From assembly GCA_030431255.1 (NCBI GenBank), contig JAUIJL010000009.1, forward strand, positions 62,001 to 126,000: a stretch of DNA of 64,000 nt, given 5' to 3'. A program made the translations under genes and the position numbers. This document shows, in pieces, positions 1 to 9,544 of this stretch (its first letter is position 1; each line of letters begins with the position of its first letter). This DNA comes from Thermoanaerobaculia bacterium (GTDB taxonomy: Bacteria > Acidobacteriota > Thermoanaerobaculia > Multivoradales > J023). The notes under the pieces were generated by a model. The model ran no database searches. It saw only the letters and a program-made list of their open reading frames with translations, and was not told the origin of the DNA.

Positions 1-2824
1 TGCACTCCGGGAAGGCTCCGGTGACCACCGTGAAGCTGCTCGAAGCCCGACGCTGGAACGCCGGAATCGGATCTCCGGTGTGGTCCGGTCCTTCGAAGAT
101 GCTCTCACCCGGCAGCTGCTCGGCGTTCTGCCCCACGGTCAGGTCGAAGAAGACCTGGTAGGTGCCCCGACCGACGAGCTGATCGAATTCCGTGGACCAA
201 AGTCCGGAGGGGTCTTGCTCTAGGGTGGTCCAAACATCGCTTCCATCCGGTCGACGAATCCGCGCCTGCACGGAGACATCTCCGACCAAGGGCAGGAAGA
301 CCGACGGCGCGGCGGTCAGACGAACGTTATCTTCGGCCGTCGCCACCCTGGGTTGGGCGTCGGTGAAAAAGCCGATGTCGGGATGGTGGGTGTAAGCGGT
401 CAAGATGGAGCGCTGCAGATCGCCGTTGGCGGACCAAGACTCCAGGGTCCAAAGACCAGGAGTCGGTCCGTCCAGTTGGACCAAGAAGAAGAATGCATCT
501 CGGGTAACCCCAGCGTCGATGGGCTTCACCAGCTCCCCGCCCGGGCCGTGCAACCTCCAATCGAGCTTCCAGGTATCGATGTTGTCGTTGCGCCCGGAAA
601 TCAGGAGATGCAGCGCTTCGGCCCCCTCCTCCACCGAAAATTCCACCTTGTCGAGCTTCACCGCCTTGGGCTCGTCGGGATCCGTGGGGGTCGGGAATTG
701 ACCCGGATCGTCGGCCACGGAAAAGCGATGCCGACTGAGCAACGGCGCTTGACCGGCCAAGCGGGCGGCGAGCTCCACGAAGAGGCTCGGCAGCTCGAAG
801 AAGTCCTCGCCGGGATACAAGCCACCGCCGGTCTCGGCGGCGATCTGCGCCGCCTCCCCTTCGTCGGCTTCCTCACCGATGGGCACGGCAAAGACCTGGA
901 CGCCGGCCTCTCGCAGGGCCGGCAAGACCAGCTCGGGCTCCGGATCCTCGTTGTTCTCGCCGTCCGTGAGCAGCAGGATCGATTGACGACGCCCGTCGTT
1001 CTCGGGCCGTTGGAAACGATCCAGAGCTTCTTGCAGCGCCGATCCGATGGCGGTGCGACCTCGCGGCGAGAGCGCGTCCACTTGGTTGGCATAGGCCGTG
1101 GAGGTGGCCGCATCCAGGTCGACCAGCGGCGCGGTTTCCGGATCGATCAAATCGTCGAACGTCACCAAACCCAGCTCCACGTCCGACGCTGTTTCGAGCT
1201 CGATCATCACCCGCGCGGCGGCCTGAACAAAGGCCATGCGGCTCTCGGTGCATTGTCCTTCGTCCACCGCGCCGTCGTTGTCGTCATCGAAGTCGTTGTC
1301 ACAAACCTCGATTCCGAAGTTGCCGCCGGCCGGATACCCCATGCTACCCGAACGGTCCAACACCACCAGAATCTGATCGCTGTGTGAAAGTCGATCCACG
1401 AATTCCGGAGCCTGTCGGCAATGCACGGGCATCTCGCTCTCGGGCAGACCGACCGGTTCCTCCAAGAATTCGAAATGTCGGGTCAAGGTCTGCCAATCCG
1501 ATTCGATTTCGCCGGTTTCCTCAAGGGTCATCAAGCTGTGGCGGGTCGTCGCCCAGGTCCCGCTCGGCCCGTGCCAACGCCAAGCGCAATCGGGGGCCCC
1601 GCAGGACAGGTAGCCGTTCCCGGTGGCGGTGAACGGCGGCACGTCCCCTTCATAGGGATTTGCCCAAAATTGGCTGACGTCGATTTCGACGCTCATATCG
1701 TCCGCGCCGTAAAACAGATTCTCCAACTCGAAGGTCGGCGGATCCTCGTCACCGAGCACAGCTACATTGCCACTGGAAAAATCCAGCTCCCAGGAGCCCA
1801 ACCATCGGATCTCTCCCCAGCTGATGTCGTCGAAATATCCTTCATCGACCGCCGCGACCAAGAGGAAGTGATGCTCTTCCTGATCCGGCACGTCTTGACG
1901 GGTCAGGAACAACTCCAACGGCACCCCGAGGGGCGAGCCCAGGGAATCTCGGAGACGAATCTCTCGGGTCTGATGGGCCGTCGCCCGCGCGGTGGCAAAG
2001 GAGCTCCCGTCGAACACACGGGTGTCGCCGAAACGCCAGAACGGTCCCTCTTCCAGACCGAGGGTGACCACCGTGGTGGCCACCGGCTCCGGACACGGCC
2101 CGACGCCGTCGCCGCGCCAGTCATCGTGGTTCCCGCGCACGCTGAGCTCGCTCATCATCACCGGATCACAAATGCCGCCCGGACATTCGGCATCGCGCAA
2201 GCACACCGCGCCGTCCGACTCTCCGCCCACACAGCGGGTCCTGCCCACGGGCTGCATCAGCGTGTGATTCTTTTCGTCCATGGCATCGGGCTCGAACCCC
2301 GGCCCGATGTCGCAAATAAATTGCTGCTCGGTCTCAGGGTTGTATCCGAAATCACGCCCGACCTCGGCGTATTGATCCCACAACCCGAAGACCAGATGGC
2401 CCGCCTCGTGGGCCCACGTCGAAGGCCTCTGATGATCTCTCTTGCAGATGGTGGAAGTCTTTCCGAGCGTGCCGAGCCCGAGCACCGGCGCGCTGGACCT
2501 ACATTCGCGGAAAATCATGCGGAAATCCGCTTCCCCTCGGCCGGTCTCACCACCGGTCAGCACCACCCGATCCAGCCGCACTTGACCGTCGGCGGCGTCA
2601 CAAAGCATCTTGCCGGTTTGGACCCAAGCGGCCTTCACATCCGCCAAATATTGCTCTCCCGGCGGCAAATCGAAATGCACATACACCGTGAGGCGTCCGT
2701 CACCGTTCTCGTCTTCCACCAACGAGCCGGATCCAGCCCAGGCGACAAAAGGAATCATCGAGAAAAAGAGGAAGGACGAGGCGAGCAAGCATAGAAAGCG
2801 AAGGGGCCGAGAGGTCGAGGTCAT
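1..2824 (-). CDS. Exported CLCA-like protein: HExxH metalloprotease site plus VWA domain (3' end beyond window)
   Basis: The reading frame is open from an ATG at 2824 to the window edge (941 codons, no stop), so the C-terminus is missing. AGGAG lies 8 nt before the start. Residues 1-30 form a signal peptide ending near AWA. H139-E-A-G-H143-L-V-F-G-L-W-D150-Q-Y matches the HExxHxxxGxxD zinc site of the CLCA/M64-type metalloproteases. A VWA domain follows, with its MIDAS motif D490-R-S-G-S, a D-rich loop and LLTDGENN about 80 residues later. Downstream is beta-rich sequence. In animal CLCA proteins the order metalloprotease, VWA, beta-sandwich is diagnostic, and the protein cleaves itself. That this bacterial protein does the same is inference. 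The long plus-strand frames over this gene are antisense shadows. It is transcribed leftward, alone, away from the gene at 3062. Confidence 0.85.
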   Translation of the reverse strand, partial: MTSTSRPLRFLCLLASSFLFFSMIPFVAWAGSGSLVEDENGDGRLTVYVHFDLPPGEQYLADVKAAWVQTGKMLCDAADGQVRLDRVVLTGGETGRGEADFRMIFRECRSSAPVLGLGTLGKTSTICKRDHQRPSTWAHEAGHLVFGLWDQYAEVGRDFGYNPETEQQFICDIGPGFEPDAMDEKNHTLMQPVGRTRCVGGESDGAVCLRDAECPGGICDPVMMSELSVRGNHDDWRGDGVGPCPEPVATTVVTLGLEEGPFWRFGDTRVFDGSSFATARATAHQTREIRLRDSLGSPLGVPLELFLTRQDVPDQEEHHFLLVAAVDEGYFDDISWGEIRWLGSWELDFSSGNVAVLGDEDPPTFELENLFYGADDMSVEIDVSQFWANPYEGDVPPFTATGNGYLSCGAPDCAWRWHGPSGTWATTRHSLMTLEETGEIESDWQTLTRHFEFLEEPVGLPESEMPVHCRQAPEFVDRLSHSDQILVVLDRSGSMGYPAGGNFGIEVCDNDFDDDNDGAVDEGQCTESRMAFVQAAARVMIELETASDVELGLVTFDDLIDPETAPLVDLDAATSTAYANQVDALSPRGRTAIGSALQEALDRFQRPENDGRRQSILLLTDGENNEDPEPELVLPALREAGVQVFAVPIGEEADEGEAAQIAAETGGGLYPGEDFFELPSLFVELAARLAGQAPLLSRHRFSVADDPGQFPTPTDPDEPKAVKLDKVEFSVEEGAEALHLLISGRNDNIDTWKLDWRLHGPGGELVKPIDAGVTRDAFFFLVQLDGPTPGLWTLESWSANGDLQRSILTAYTHHPDIGFFTDAQPRVATAEDNVRLTAAPSVFLPLVGDVSVQARIRRPDGSDVWTTLEQDPSGLWSTEFDQLVGRGTYQVFFDLTVGQNAEQLPGESIFEGPDHTGDPIPAFQRRASSSFTVVTGAFPEC

Positions 2825-3061
2825 GAAGGGAGCTCCTGATCGATAAAAAGTTAGGAGCAGCCGACCCCCACCTGCATCCTCGGCACCGCGCCGGGATCGC
2901 TTGAGCACTACGACTGGGTCGACCGCACGGTGAAATGTGCAATTGGGCTGCCCGCCGTTTCAAAGATTCAGCAAAGGGCGAATCCCTGTCCACCGCAGAG
3001 GTAAATCCCGCAAACCCACCTCCTCGAAGGCAAGCATCGAGAAGCGACTAGAATAGTCACC

Positions 3062-3568
3062 ATGTGGATCAACCCGCTAAAAACGACCGAGCTGCGCATC
3101 GATGCCTCGAAGGAAGTCGTCGAAGACCGACTGAGGACCCTGGTCGGTGCCGATTTAAGGATTGAGGGCGACACCCTCCGGGAGCGATGGCGAAGCGCCC
3201 GCCGAAGGATGAAAACCCCTTGCCTCGGAGGCCAAAAGGGCGACGCCTTCTACGTGATGCTGAGGCTGCCCTGGTGGTTTCAAAACTCATTCGAGCCGAT
3301 CACCAAGGTGCGTCTAAAAGAAACACCAACGGGGTGCACCGCCCGCTACCGGATCTCCTCCCACCCGTTTGTCCTCATCTTCTGCTTCTACGGAATGGCG
3401 ATGTTCTGGTATCTCGAGCTCGATGGCCCCATTGCGGGCTTCTCGTTTGCTGGGCTCTTCACCACCGTGCTCTCACTGATCATGGTGCTCACCCATTGGA
3501 TCCGTTCCCCCAAGCTCGATCGGACGATTCGTCGGGCCGTGGAGGGGAAAGACCCTGAATCTTCGTAG
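3062..3568 (+). CDS. Hypothetical two-TM membrane protein
   Basis: 168 residues. The first about 95 residues are soluble, rich in Arg and Lys, and contain an amphipathic stretch. Two hydrophobic segments follow (roughly residues 100-120 and 124-144), then a short basic tail. I recognise no family. The start ATG at 3062 is the first in the frame and has no strong Shine-Dalgarno sequence. The gene ends 16 nt before the HD-domain gene, so the two are probably co-transcribed. The arrangement resembles small membrane sensors with a cytoplasmic N-domain, but nothing in the sequence assigns a function. Confidence 0.65.
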   Translation: MWINPLKTTELRIDASKEVVEDRLRTLVGADLRIEGDTLRERWRSARRRMKTPCLGGQKGDAFYVMLRLPWWFQNSFEPITKVRLKETPTGCTARYRISSHPFVLIFCFYGMAMFWYLELDGPIAGFSFAGLFTTVLSLIMVLTHWIRSPKLDRTIRRAVEGKDPESS

Positions 3569-3584
3569 GGAGCTCACTTCAACG

Positions 3585-4220
3585 ATGAACGAACCTACCG
3601 GCGATCTCATTTCTTTAGATCGATGGACGAATAGCTGGCAAGCGCTCGGAGCAGCCCCCGTGGATGACAAGCTCCATGCACGAATCGTGGACGCCTACCG
3701 AGAGGCCCACCGGAAGTACCACAATCTTCAGCATCTGCGGGAGTGCTTCCAGCATTTTGAAGCCCTACGGGAGCAAGCGGATCACGCGCAAGAAATCGAG
3801 CTCGCCCTTTGGTTTCACGACGCGATCTACGAAACCCGCCGCAAAGGCAGTGAGCAGAAGAGCGCCGATTGGGCCCGCGAGCAGGCGCTCGATGCCGGAT
3901 TGGACCCATCCATCGCTGAACGCATTCATGGTCTGATCATGGTGACCCTTCACACCGCCGCCGCAGAGGGAACCGATGCCCAAATCATGATCGATGTCGA
4001 CTTGGGCATTCTCGGCGCCGGCACTTCGCGCTTCGACGAATATGAGCAGCAGGTCCGAGCGGAGTACAAATGGGTTCCCGGCCTGCTCTACCGCCGAGAA
4101 CGGCGAAAGATCCTGAAATCCTTTCTCGACCGGCCGACCATCTACTGCACGGAATCCTTCCGCGACCGGTACGAGCAACGGGCCAGGGACAACATCAGTC
4201 GCGCCTTGAGCCGTCTATAG
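3585..4220 (+). CDS. HD-superfamily metal-dependent phosphohydrolase (COG4339-like)
   Basis: 211 residues, the usual length for the COG4339 group of predicted HD phosphohydrolases. The metal-site pattern is visible: Y-H46-N-L-Q-H50 near the N-terminus, W-F-H78-D79-A-I-Y for the HD pair, a conserved helix with H-T at about 123, and D137-V-D139-L-G-I-L-G for the distal Asp. The C-terminal Y-x-x-E-x-R-x-x-Y-K-W and R-R-x-I-L-x-x-F-L-x-R-x-x-I-Y segments also fit the family. Substrate is unknown for most members. The gene follows 3062-3568 by 16 nt and ends 26 nt from the convergent gene at 4247. Confidence 0.85.
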   Translation: MNEPTGDLISLDRWTNSWQALGAAPVDDKLHARIVDAYREAHRKYHNLQHLRECFQHFEALREQADHAQEIELALWFHDAIYETRRKGSEQKSADWAREQALDAGLDPSIAERIHGLIMVTLHTAAAEGTDAQIMIDVDLGILGAGTSRFDEYEQQVRAEYKWVPGLLYRRERRKILKSFLDRPTIYCTESFRDRYEQRARDNISRALSRL

Positions 4221-4246
4221 GACTTCATCTGGCCTGCGGCAGATCC

Positions 4247-4726
4247 CTATCGATGGTCGCCGAAACGGACCACCGTCACCTTCGGCCCGATGCCAGGATC
4301 GAGGGAGCCCCTGAGGTCCCAGGGTCTCCCTAGGTTACATTCGACGATCGGGATCTTCAGCCCAACGGACACCCGGCGGGTGAGCCCGGCGTGAACGTCG
4401 ACTTTCCAGGAGCGCGTTTCGAAGCCGTCCAGCGCCGCCTCTATCCAATAGTCCGCAGGTGGGAGGTGGAAGAAGACGGCCTTGCCGTTTTCGTTGGTGG
4501 TCGCAGTCCGCAGACCAAAGTCGCCGGAGGTCATATCCGACCGAGTCGACAATCGAATTGTCGCACCGGCAAGGGCGACCTCTTGATCCGTGGTCTCCCC
4601 GGCTAGGGGCTCATTCTGAACAGTCACCACCAGGGTGCCGGTTTCACCTGCTTGCGCAACCGGCGTGAGCAAGGGTGCTAGGCCCGCGATGAGCAGAAGG
4701 ATGAGGCTGCAATTTCGGAGATTCAT
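4247..4726 (-). CDS. Exported protein with carboxypeptidase-regulatory-like (CarboxypepD_reg) domain
   Basis: 159 residues. Residues 1-26 are a clear signal peptide (hydrophobic core LILLLIAGLAPLL, cleavage after AQA). The mature part begins GTLVVTVQNEP, includes L-A-G-A-T-I-R-L and F-F-H-L-P-P-A-D-Y-W-I-E-A-A-L-D-G-F, and ends with a beta strand. This is the prealbumin-like fold of the carboxypeptidase regulatory / TonB-plug-adjacent domain. There is no enzyme domain, so it is probably a stand-alone binding or scaffold protein of the periplasm or surface. It starts 9 nt after the stop of the FESGD-tailed gene upstream, so the two are likely one operon. Confidence 0.7.
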   Translation of the reverse strand: MNLRNCSLILLLIAGLAPLLTPVAQAGETGTLVVTVQNEPLAGETTDQEVALAGATIRLSTRSDMTSGDFGLRTATTNENGKAVFFHLPPADYWIEAALDGFETRSWKVDVHAGLTRRVSVGLKIPIVECNLGRPWDLRGSLDPGIGPKVTVVRFGDHR

Positions 4727-4735
4727 CGGCGAAGC

Positions 4736-5584
4736 TTACCAGGCCGAGGTATCACCGGACTCGAAGCCGTCGGAGAAGATGATTCCGAGACCTTGGTTGA
4801 CGGAATAGGCTTTGGTGAACGTTTCGGAGCCGCCCGGTGGGATCACGGCATGCCATTGGAAGGCCCCTTCCCAATCTCCGGTGGTGAAGGGAAATCCGCT
4901 GCCGTCGAAGTTGGTGACGAGACCGTCTTGCATCAGCTCCCGAATGCTCACCGCCAAGTCGGCGGTGTCCGAGGCTTGCACCCCGATGGCGCCGGGGCCT
5001 TGAAACTCGCCGAAGGTGGTGCTGTCGGAGACCCTTACCAGCACCGGATCCTCGAGCAACACGGCTTGGTCGTCGGTCAGGGTGTCGGCCAGGTCGAAAT
5101 CCAAGTAGCCGAAGATATCGATGTCGAGAGGCTCGGAGCTGATGTTGGTGATGGTCAGCTTATTCACGATATGCGAGCTCGTGCCGCTGCTTCCGTCGTA
5201 TACGGTAGCCGACAACCGTGCGTCGAAGAGGTTTCTCGAAGCCACGTTGCTCCAAGTCGCCTCGCCGACGGGACCGGTGTAGCTCTCCGTTTGAGGAGCC
5301 GTGAACGCGGTTTCGTCGGAGTCTCCCGCGACCCGGAAGTACCAGGCATCCTCGAAGACGTTGTCCAGCCCCCCGTCGATGAAATAATTGCAATTATTAA
5401 GGTTATCCGCCAGATAGTGAATTCGTTCGAAAGTTGCCGTGCCGCTGGTGATCGTGCCCTGAGACCATGCGGGCGCGACTCCGAAGAGCATCCCAACCGT
5501 CAACAGGACGCCGGAGATCATCCGTGTCCGGCCGAAGCGAGAGGGATCCGAAGTCGAGAAAAATCGATTCGTTTCGAAATCCAT
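4736..5584 (-). CDS. Exported protein with C-terminal FESGD tail
   Basis: 282 residues from the ATG at 5584, which has GGAGG 8 nt upstream. A longer frame to 5728 has no such signal. A basic N-region (S-R-F-G-R-T-R) precedes the hydrophobic stretch MISGVLLTVGMLFGVAPAWS, giving a signal peptide of about 42 residues. The mature part is beta-rich and aromatic, includes a single cysteine (N-N-C-N-Y-F) and describes no known enzyme. It ends G-I-I-F-S-D-G-F-E-S-G-D-T-S-A-W, a tail shared with the proteins at 27935, 29906 and 32406. The next gene downstream (4247-4726) follows by 9 nt. Confidence 0.8.
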   Translation of the reverse strand: MDFETNRFFSTSDPSRFGRTRMISGVLLTVGMLFGVAPAWSQGTITSGTATFERIHYLADNLNNCNYFIDGGLDNVFEDAWYFRVAGDSDETAFTAPQTESYTGPVGEATWSNVASRNLFDARLSATVYDGSSGTSSHIVNKLTITNISSEPLDIDIFGYLDFDLADTLTDDQAVLLEDPVLVRVSDSTTFGEFQGPGAIGVQASDTADLAVSIRELMQDGLVTNFDGSGFPFTTGDWEGAFQWHAVIPPGGSETFTKAYSVNQGLGIIFSDGFESGDTSAW

Positions 5585-5761
5585 GTTGATGTCCTCCACT
5601 GAATACAAGTGTTGAGCGCCACACCGTGACGACGTCACGGGTCCTCTGATTGCTAAGGCGCTTTGGGACCAGGAATCCGCCCAAATCCATCCAATCGACT
5701 TTCGAGACGCAGCTTCGGATCTCGACAAGTCTTCAATCCGTCCGGCTTCTTCTCCAAAGAC

Positions 5762-5793
5762 AAGGGGGACGACGCCTAGGCACCGTCCCCCTT
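5762..5793 (-). terminator. Hairpin terminator after the 5838-9395 gene
   Basis: A perfect 10-bp stem (AAGGGGGACG at 5762-5771 with CGTCCCCCTT at 5784-5793) and a 12-nt loop, lying 45 nt past the stop of the minus-strand gene. The following minus-strand bases are only moderately T-rich (TTGTCTTTGG). Confidence 0.6.
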
Positions 5794-5837
5794 TGCTTCA
5801 GCGGCCACACGCCGAAGACATCAAACGATTCACCCGA

Positions 5838-8800
5838 TCAAGGCACATCCGGATGGGTGCGGGCGTCGAGATTTTCAAGCGGAACACCCGCCGGTGGCGG
5901 TGTCGGGAAGTAAGTCTGTGGAATGACACCGTTGAGCAGCGGGAAAGGCTGCACCGGCTGACGACGGGGATCGTCGTGCATTTCGACTCCCGAATCGAAG
6001 GTCAGTGCGTCTAGCGGACGCATGGTTGCCGACGGATTCTCCGCCGTGTGGCAGCTCAGGCAGAACGCGTTGCTAACCGAGTCCGGACGCGGGTCGTTCC
6101 AAACGAGCGGAATACCCTGCAAGTGGATCAAGGACCGCATGCATTCGGTGGCCATGATGCCGTGGGTGGTGCCGAGGCACACCGGCGACGACGAGGTGTC
6201 GGGACGCTCGCAGGCGAATTCGGAGTACGATGTCGAAAGCGGCGAGATGTCGCTGATGAAACGGCCGTGGGAGCCGTAAGCATCGTAGGCATCCGCCAAA
6301 TCTTCCAGCTCTTGGCTCGCGCTGCTGTCGACACCGACCAGGGTGCCGCCCGCGTGGTTACACACTTCCTCCACTGAGGGTTTGCCGCCGATGACTTTGA
6401 AATCGTCGACCCAGCCTTTGAAGCCGCCGGCCTGGGCACTCAACATCATGCGCCCGGGCTCTATCCTGAATGCGCTCAATGCGGTGATGTCCTCCTCGCG
6501 GTGGATGTTGTAACCATCTAGGAAAACCGTCACATCGAAGTCGGAGCCATTGGGTTCGGAGAGCACGGAAATGGTGCTCCACTTGTCCGTGGCAAGCTTC
6601 AAGAGCGGATCGGTCAGGATGACGTCGTGGCCGCCGTATCCTGTGCTCGTCGGCCATTTCAGGCGCAGGCGTTGCTGTGTGGGCTCCTGAACCAAATTAA
6701 GAAAGCTGCCGTCGGGCCAGGTGATCAGCCGCTGTACCGTGGTGGTGGACCGCGGATTGACCGACAGGGTGACGAACCACGGCGCCGACGCCATGGCCGC
6801 CGAATCGGGTTGCGACGGAATCACGTACTCCAGCCGATCGTCGACACCGTCGAGCCACAGACCTTTGGCCTGGAATCCACCGGCCGCCAAGGGCTCGACT
6901 CGACCACCGCCGAGCAGCCGGCCGTAGGTCGGCACGTTCCACGTCACCGCCGCTGCCAAGGGGTTGGGCGAATGGACGTCGCCGGCGAAATCCGCCACTT
7001 CCTGGGAGACCGCGGCAGCGCTGTTGGCGATATGCGGGGCCTTCGTATAACCGCGACCTTGGTAGGTCGCGGTGCCAGTTCCTTGCCGAAGGTAATCCCA
7101 TTCGAAGCCGTCGTTGTAACGGTTGTGGAGGGACATCGGCGCAAAGAAGTCACGCACCAGGTTCAGCGTTGCCCCCATCTCCGACACGATGAGAGCCGCC
7201 GGATGGTTGACATCGTCGAAGGCGATTTCATCCGTATCCTTCGAGCTCGACAAGTGCCACACGACTTCCCGCGGCGTCTCGGTTAGCAGGTTCGGCAGGA
7301 AATTGAATTGATTCTCAGGTGACGAAAGCGTCGTTTTTTCCGACGCGCCAATCTCCACACCGCTGGAAAGGTCGTCGTAAAGGTCGACCAAACGATGGTA
7401 AATCACGTTGTCGTGAATGCTGAAGTCGAGGTTGTTGTTGCGCGTGTCTAGAGTGAAGAATTTTCCTTGGGTCCACAGGCCACCGGCGGTAAGACCGATT
7501 TTGCGGCCACCGTTGAAAGGATCACTTGAAATCGTGGTGATGTTCGGCTCGGTCACCGACACCCCGAGGGGATGACCGAGGATCGGATAACGCGGCACGA
7601 CCTGATCGAGCTCGTTGATGTAGTAAAAGCTCTGATCGCCGGCGATATAGAACAGCATGTCGCCGTCCCGATCGATCCAAGGATAGGCTCCAGGCGTCAC
7701 GTTGAGGGGATCGCCAAGTGCCGTGCTGATTACCTTATTCTCGGTGTCCCGCATGGGGAACTTGGCAATTCCATAGTCCGCCATGTCGGGGTCGGCATAC
7801 ATCTCAGTGATGTGTTTGAATTCCGTCCAGCCATCGGGGTCGCAAGCGTCTAAAGTATCCGGGATTACTGAATACATGATCAAACCATTCACTTGCGCGA
7901 TCAACAGCCGGCCGTCGCCCGAAATCACGGGTTCGAGGATGTTGTTGCCTAGAATTTCGATACGCTCCGGATCGCCCAAACGGATCGGATCCGCCACCGT
8001 GGGCAGAGCCGTCGGATTGGAGCTCTTGGGATTCGACACCACTAAGCGAACTGGCGTCACCCAAAGCTCATCGTCGAAGCTGGCCGGGCCCGTGAAACGG
8101 GCAACCAGCGAAATGTCGTAGCAATCTTGAGCTCCGTTTGGATCGAGCACACCATCCGTGCATGCCTGGGGATTGCTCGATCGCCCCTTATGGCTCTGCG
8201 AGCGATTGTGATGGGACGAGGATCCGGCGAGCGGAGGGTCGCAAACGGCGATCGACGGAGCGAAGCTTAGATGGGTGGCCTCCACATCGCGAAGATTCTC
8301 GACAGTCTCGTATAGATTCTGCGTCGTAAAGTCCATGCTCGAAAAGTATTCGGGCAGGCCGGTATCCGTCTGGGCTTGACCGAGCGGCTCAGAGAAAAAC
8401 TCCGGGACTTGGACTTGGAAGTGTACGCCCAACCCATTGGCCCCGATGGCAATCCGACCGTCGTAGGTTTGACTCAGTGAGCTGGTGAGCCGGTTGTGGG
8501 GTGATGGAAAAACTTGCTGAATGCCCCCTCCACCGTTGAGCTCGTACTCCTCCCGCAGCACATCGATCGGCGACGCCGGAGGAAGGGGCATCGTGGAGTT
8601 GGCCGTCCAGGTTTCGTGCTCCGGCAAGCAGCTGAAGTCGACCGCCGTGCTCAAGCTGAACGCGGGTGGGTAGCCACCGACGAGCCCGTAGTCGGCGCAA
8701 TGCTCGGCGATCGCCTGCTGACAGGCGTCATCGATCTCCTCGGACCCGTGACTCACTGGACAGGCGGCGGAAACCTCCGATGGCACGGCTTGATCCTCTG

Positions 8801-9395
8801 CCACCCCCGGCTCGATACAAGCGTAGGTCAACGTGTTGCCCACCACGCTTATTGGACCGAATCCCACGTCACTGGTGCATTGTCGATTGATGCCGATATC
8901 GCAGTTGTGATTCGGCGGCGAGTAGAAGCTGGTGGTGGTGTTCAGGCACCAGGTATTGAGTCGTATTTCGTTGGCGGTCGGGCCGGGCGTGTCGCCCGGG
9001 TTGACTCGCGTATAGGTTTCGACCTGAACGGCATCGCCGGTCAGGCAAGTGACATCCATGGTGTCGGTCGTGCCTTCGGTGCCGAAACCGAAACCGCTGA
9101 CGTAACCCCGGCCGACGCAGAAATTGTGGACCGCGTTGTTGCACTCCAGGCTCGGTGTCGCCGACGAGGCACCACAGGTCGGTGGTCCGCCCGAGGGATA
9201 GAGGTCGGCCTTGAGGATTCGGTAACGCGCGGCCATGGCGTCCGAGTGCACGGTATCGCTATCGTTGGGGCCGAACGGTTGGTGTTGGGCATGGCCGGCA
9301 TGGGGCAAGACGAACGAGGAAGCGAGCACGGCGACGATCGCCATGCCTTGCGCGGTCGCGCGGAAGGGTATTCTCAATTCATTAAGTGAAGGCAT
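5838..9395 (-). CDS. Large exported protein with LamG-like domain and one CxxCH haem site
   Basis: 1185 residues, ATG at 9395 with AAGGAG 6 nt upstream. Residues 1-36 are a signal peptide (cleavage near GHA-Q). The first about 270 residues are Cys-rich and carry paired motifs such as C-N-N-A-V-H-N-F-C and C-Q-Q-A-I-A-E-H-C. The middle is a beta-propeller-like region with W-I-D-R-D-G-D-M-L. A concanavalin/LamG-like domain follows at roughly 840-1050 (A-K-G-L-W-L-D-G-V-D-D-R-L-E-Y and W-S-T-I-S-V-L). Near the C-terminus C1112-L-S-C1115-H1116 is a c-type haem motif beside a C-M-R-S-L-I segment. It is transcribed leftward and ends at its own terminator. I know no characterised homologue. Possible roles are an outer-surface redox or attachment protein. 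Confidence 0.8.
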   Translation of the reverse strand: MPSLNELRIPFRATAQGMAIVAVLASSFVLPHAGHAQHQPFGPNDSDTVHSDAMAARYRILKADLYPSGGPPTCGASSATPSLECNNAVHNFCVGRGYVSGFGFGTEGTTDTMDVTCLTGDAVQVETYTRVNPGDTPGPTANEIRLNTWCLNTTTSFYSPPNHNCDIGINRQCTSDVGFGPISVVGNTLTYACIEPGVAEDQAVPSEVSAACPVSHGSEEIDDACQQAIAEHCADYGLVGGYPPAFSLSTAVDFSCLPEHETWTANSTMPLPPASPIDVLREEYELNGGGGIQQVFPSPHNRLTSSLSQTYDGRIAIGANGLGVHFQVQVPEFFSEPLGQAQTDTGLPEYFSSMDFTTQNLYETVENLRDVEATHLSFAPSIAVCDPPLAGSSSHHNRSQSHKGRSSNPQACTDGVLDPNGAQDCYDISLVARFTGPASFDDELWVTPVRLVVSNPKSSNPTALPTVADPIRLGDPERIEILGNNILEPVISGDGRLLIAQVNGLIMYSVIPDTLDACDPDGWTEFKHITEMYADPDMADYGIAKFPMRDTENKVISTALGDPLNVTPGAYPWIDRDGDMLFYIAGDQSFYYINELDQVVPRYPILGHPLGVSVTEPNITTISSDPFNGGRKIGLTAGGLWTQGKFFTLDTRNNNLDFSIHDNVIYHRLVDLYDDLSSGVEIGASEKTTLSSPENQFNFLPNLLTETPREVVWHLSSSKDTDEIAFDDVNHPAALIVSEMGATLNLVRDFFAPMSLHNRYNDGFEWDYLRQGTGTATYQGRGYTKAPHIANSAAAVSQEVADFAGDVHSPNPLAAAVTWNVPTYGRLLGGGRVEPLAAGGFQAKGLWLDGVDDRLEYVIPSQPDSAAMASAPWFVTLSVNPRSTTTVQRLITWPDGSFLNLVQEPTQQRLRLKWPTSTGYGGHDVILTDPLLKLATDKWSTISVLSEPNGSDFDVTVFLDGYNIHREEDITALSAFRIEPGRMMLSAQAGGFKGWVDDFKVIGGKPSVEEVCNHAGGTLVGVDSSASQELEDLADAYDAYGSHGRFISDISPLSTSYSEFACERPDTSSSPVCLGTTHGIMATECMRSLIHLQGIPLVWNDPRPDSVSNAFCLSCHTAENPSATMRPLDALTFDSGVEMHDDPRRQPVQPFPLLNGVIPQTYFPTPPPAGVPLENLDARTHPDVP

Positions 9396-9434
9396 GTGAC
9401 ACTCCTTGGGTTTGGCTCAACCAATTTCGGCTTT

Positions 9435-9463
9435 ACCTTACACCTCCAATCTCGATAAAGCAA
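9435..9463 (-). promoter_or_regulatory. Candidate sigma-70-type promoter for the 5838-9395 gene
   Basis: On the minus strand TTGCTT (9463-9458) and TAAGGT (9440-9435) are separated by 17 nt in an AT-rich stretch between two divergent genes. The -10 box is a weak match. Confidence 0.35.
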
Positions 9464-9544
9464 GTTTTACACTTACAGATCTAAAATCTATGAGAATTTT
9501 CCCTTACGAGCAGGCACTCTCAAGATTTCATTGAGCTCTAGGAG

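Noticed and set aside
353-2794. Plus-strand open frames of 344 and 457 codons
   Set aside because: They are antisense to a clear minus-strand gene with signal peptide, HExxH and VWA motifs; composition is that of a shadow.
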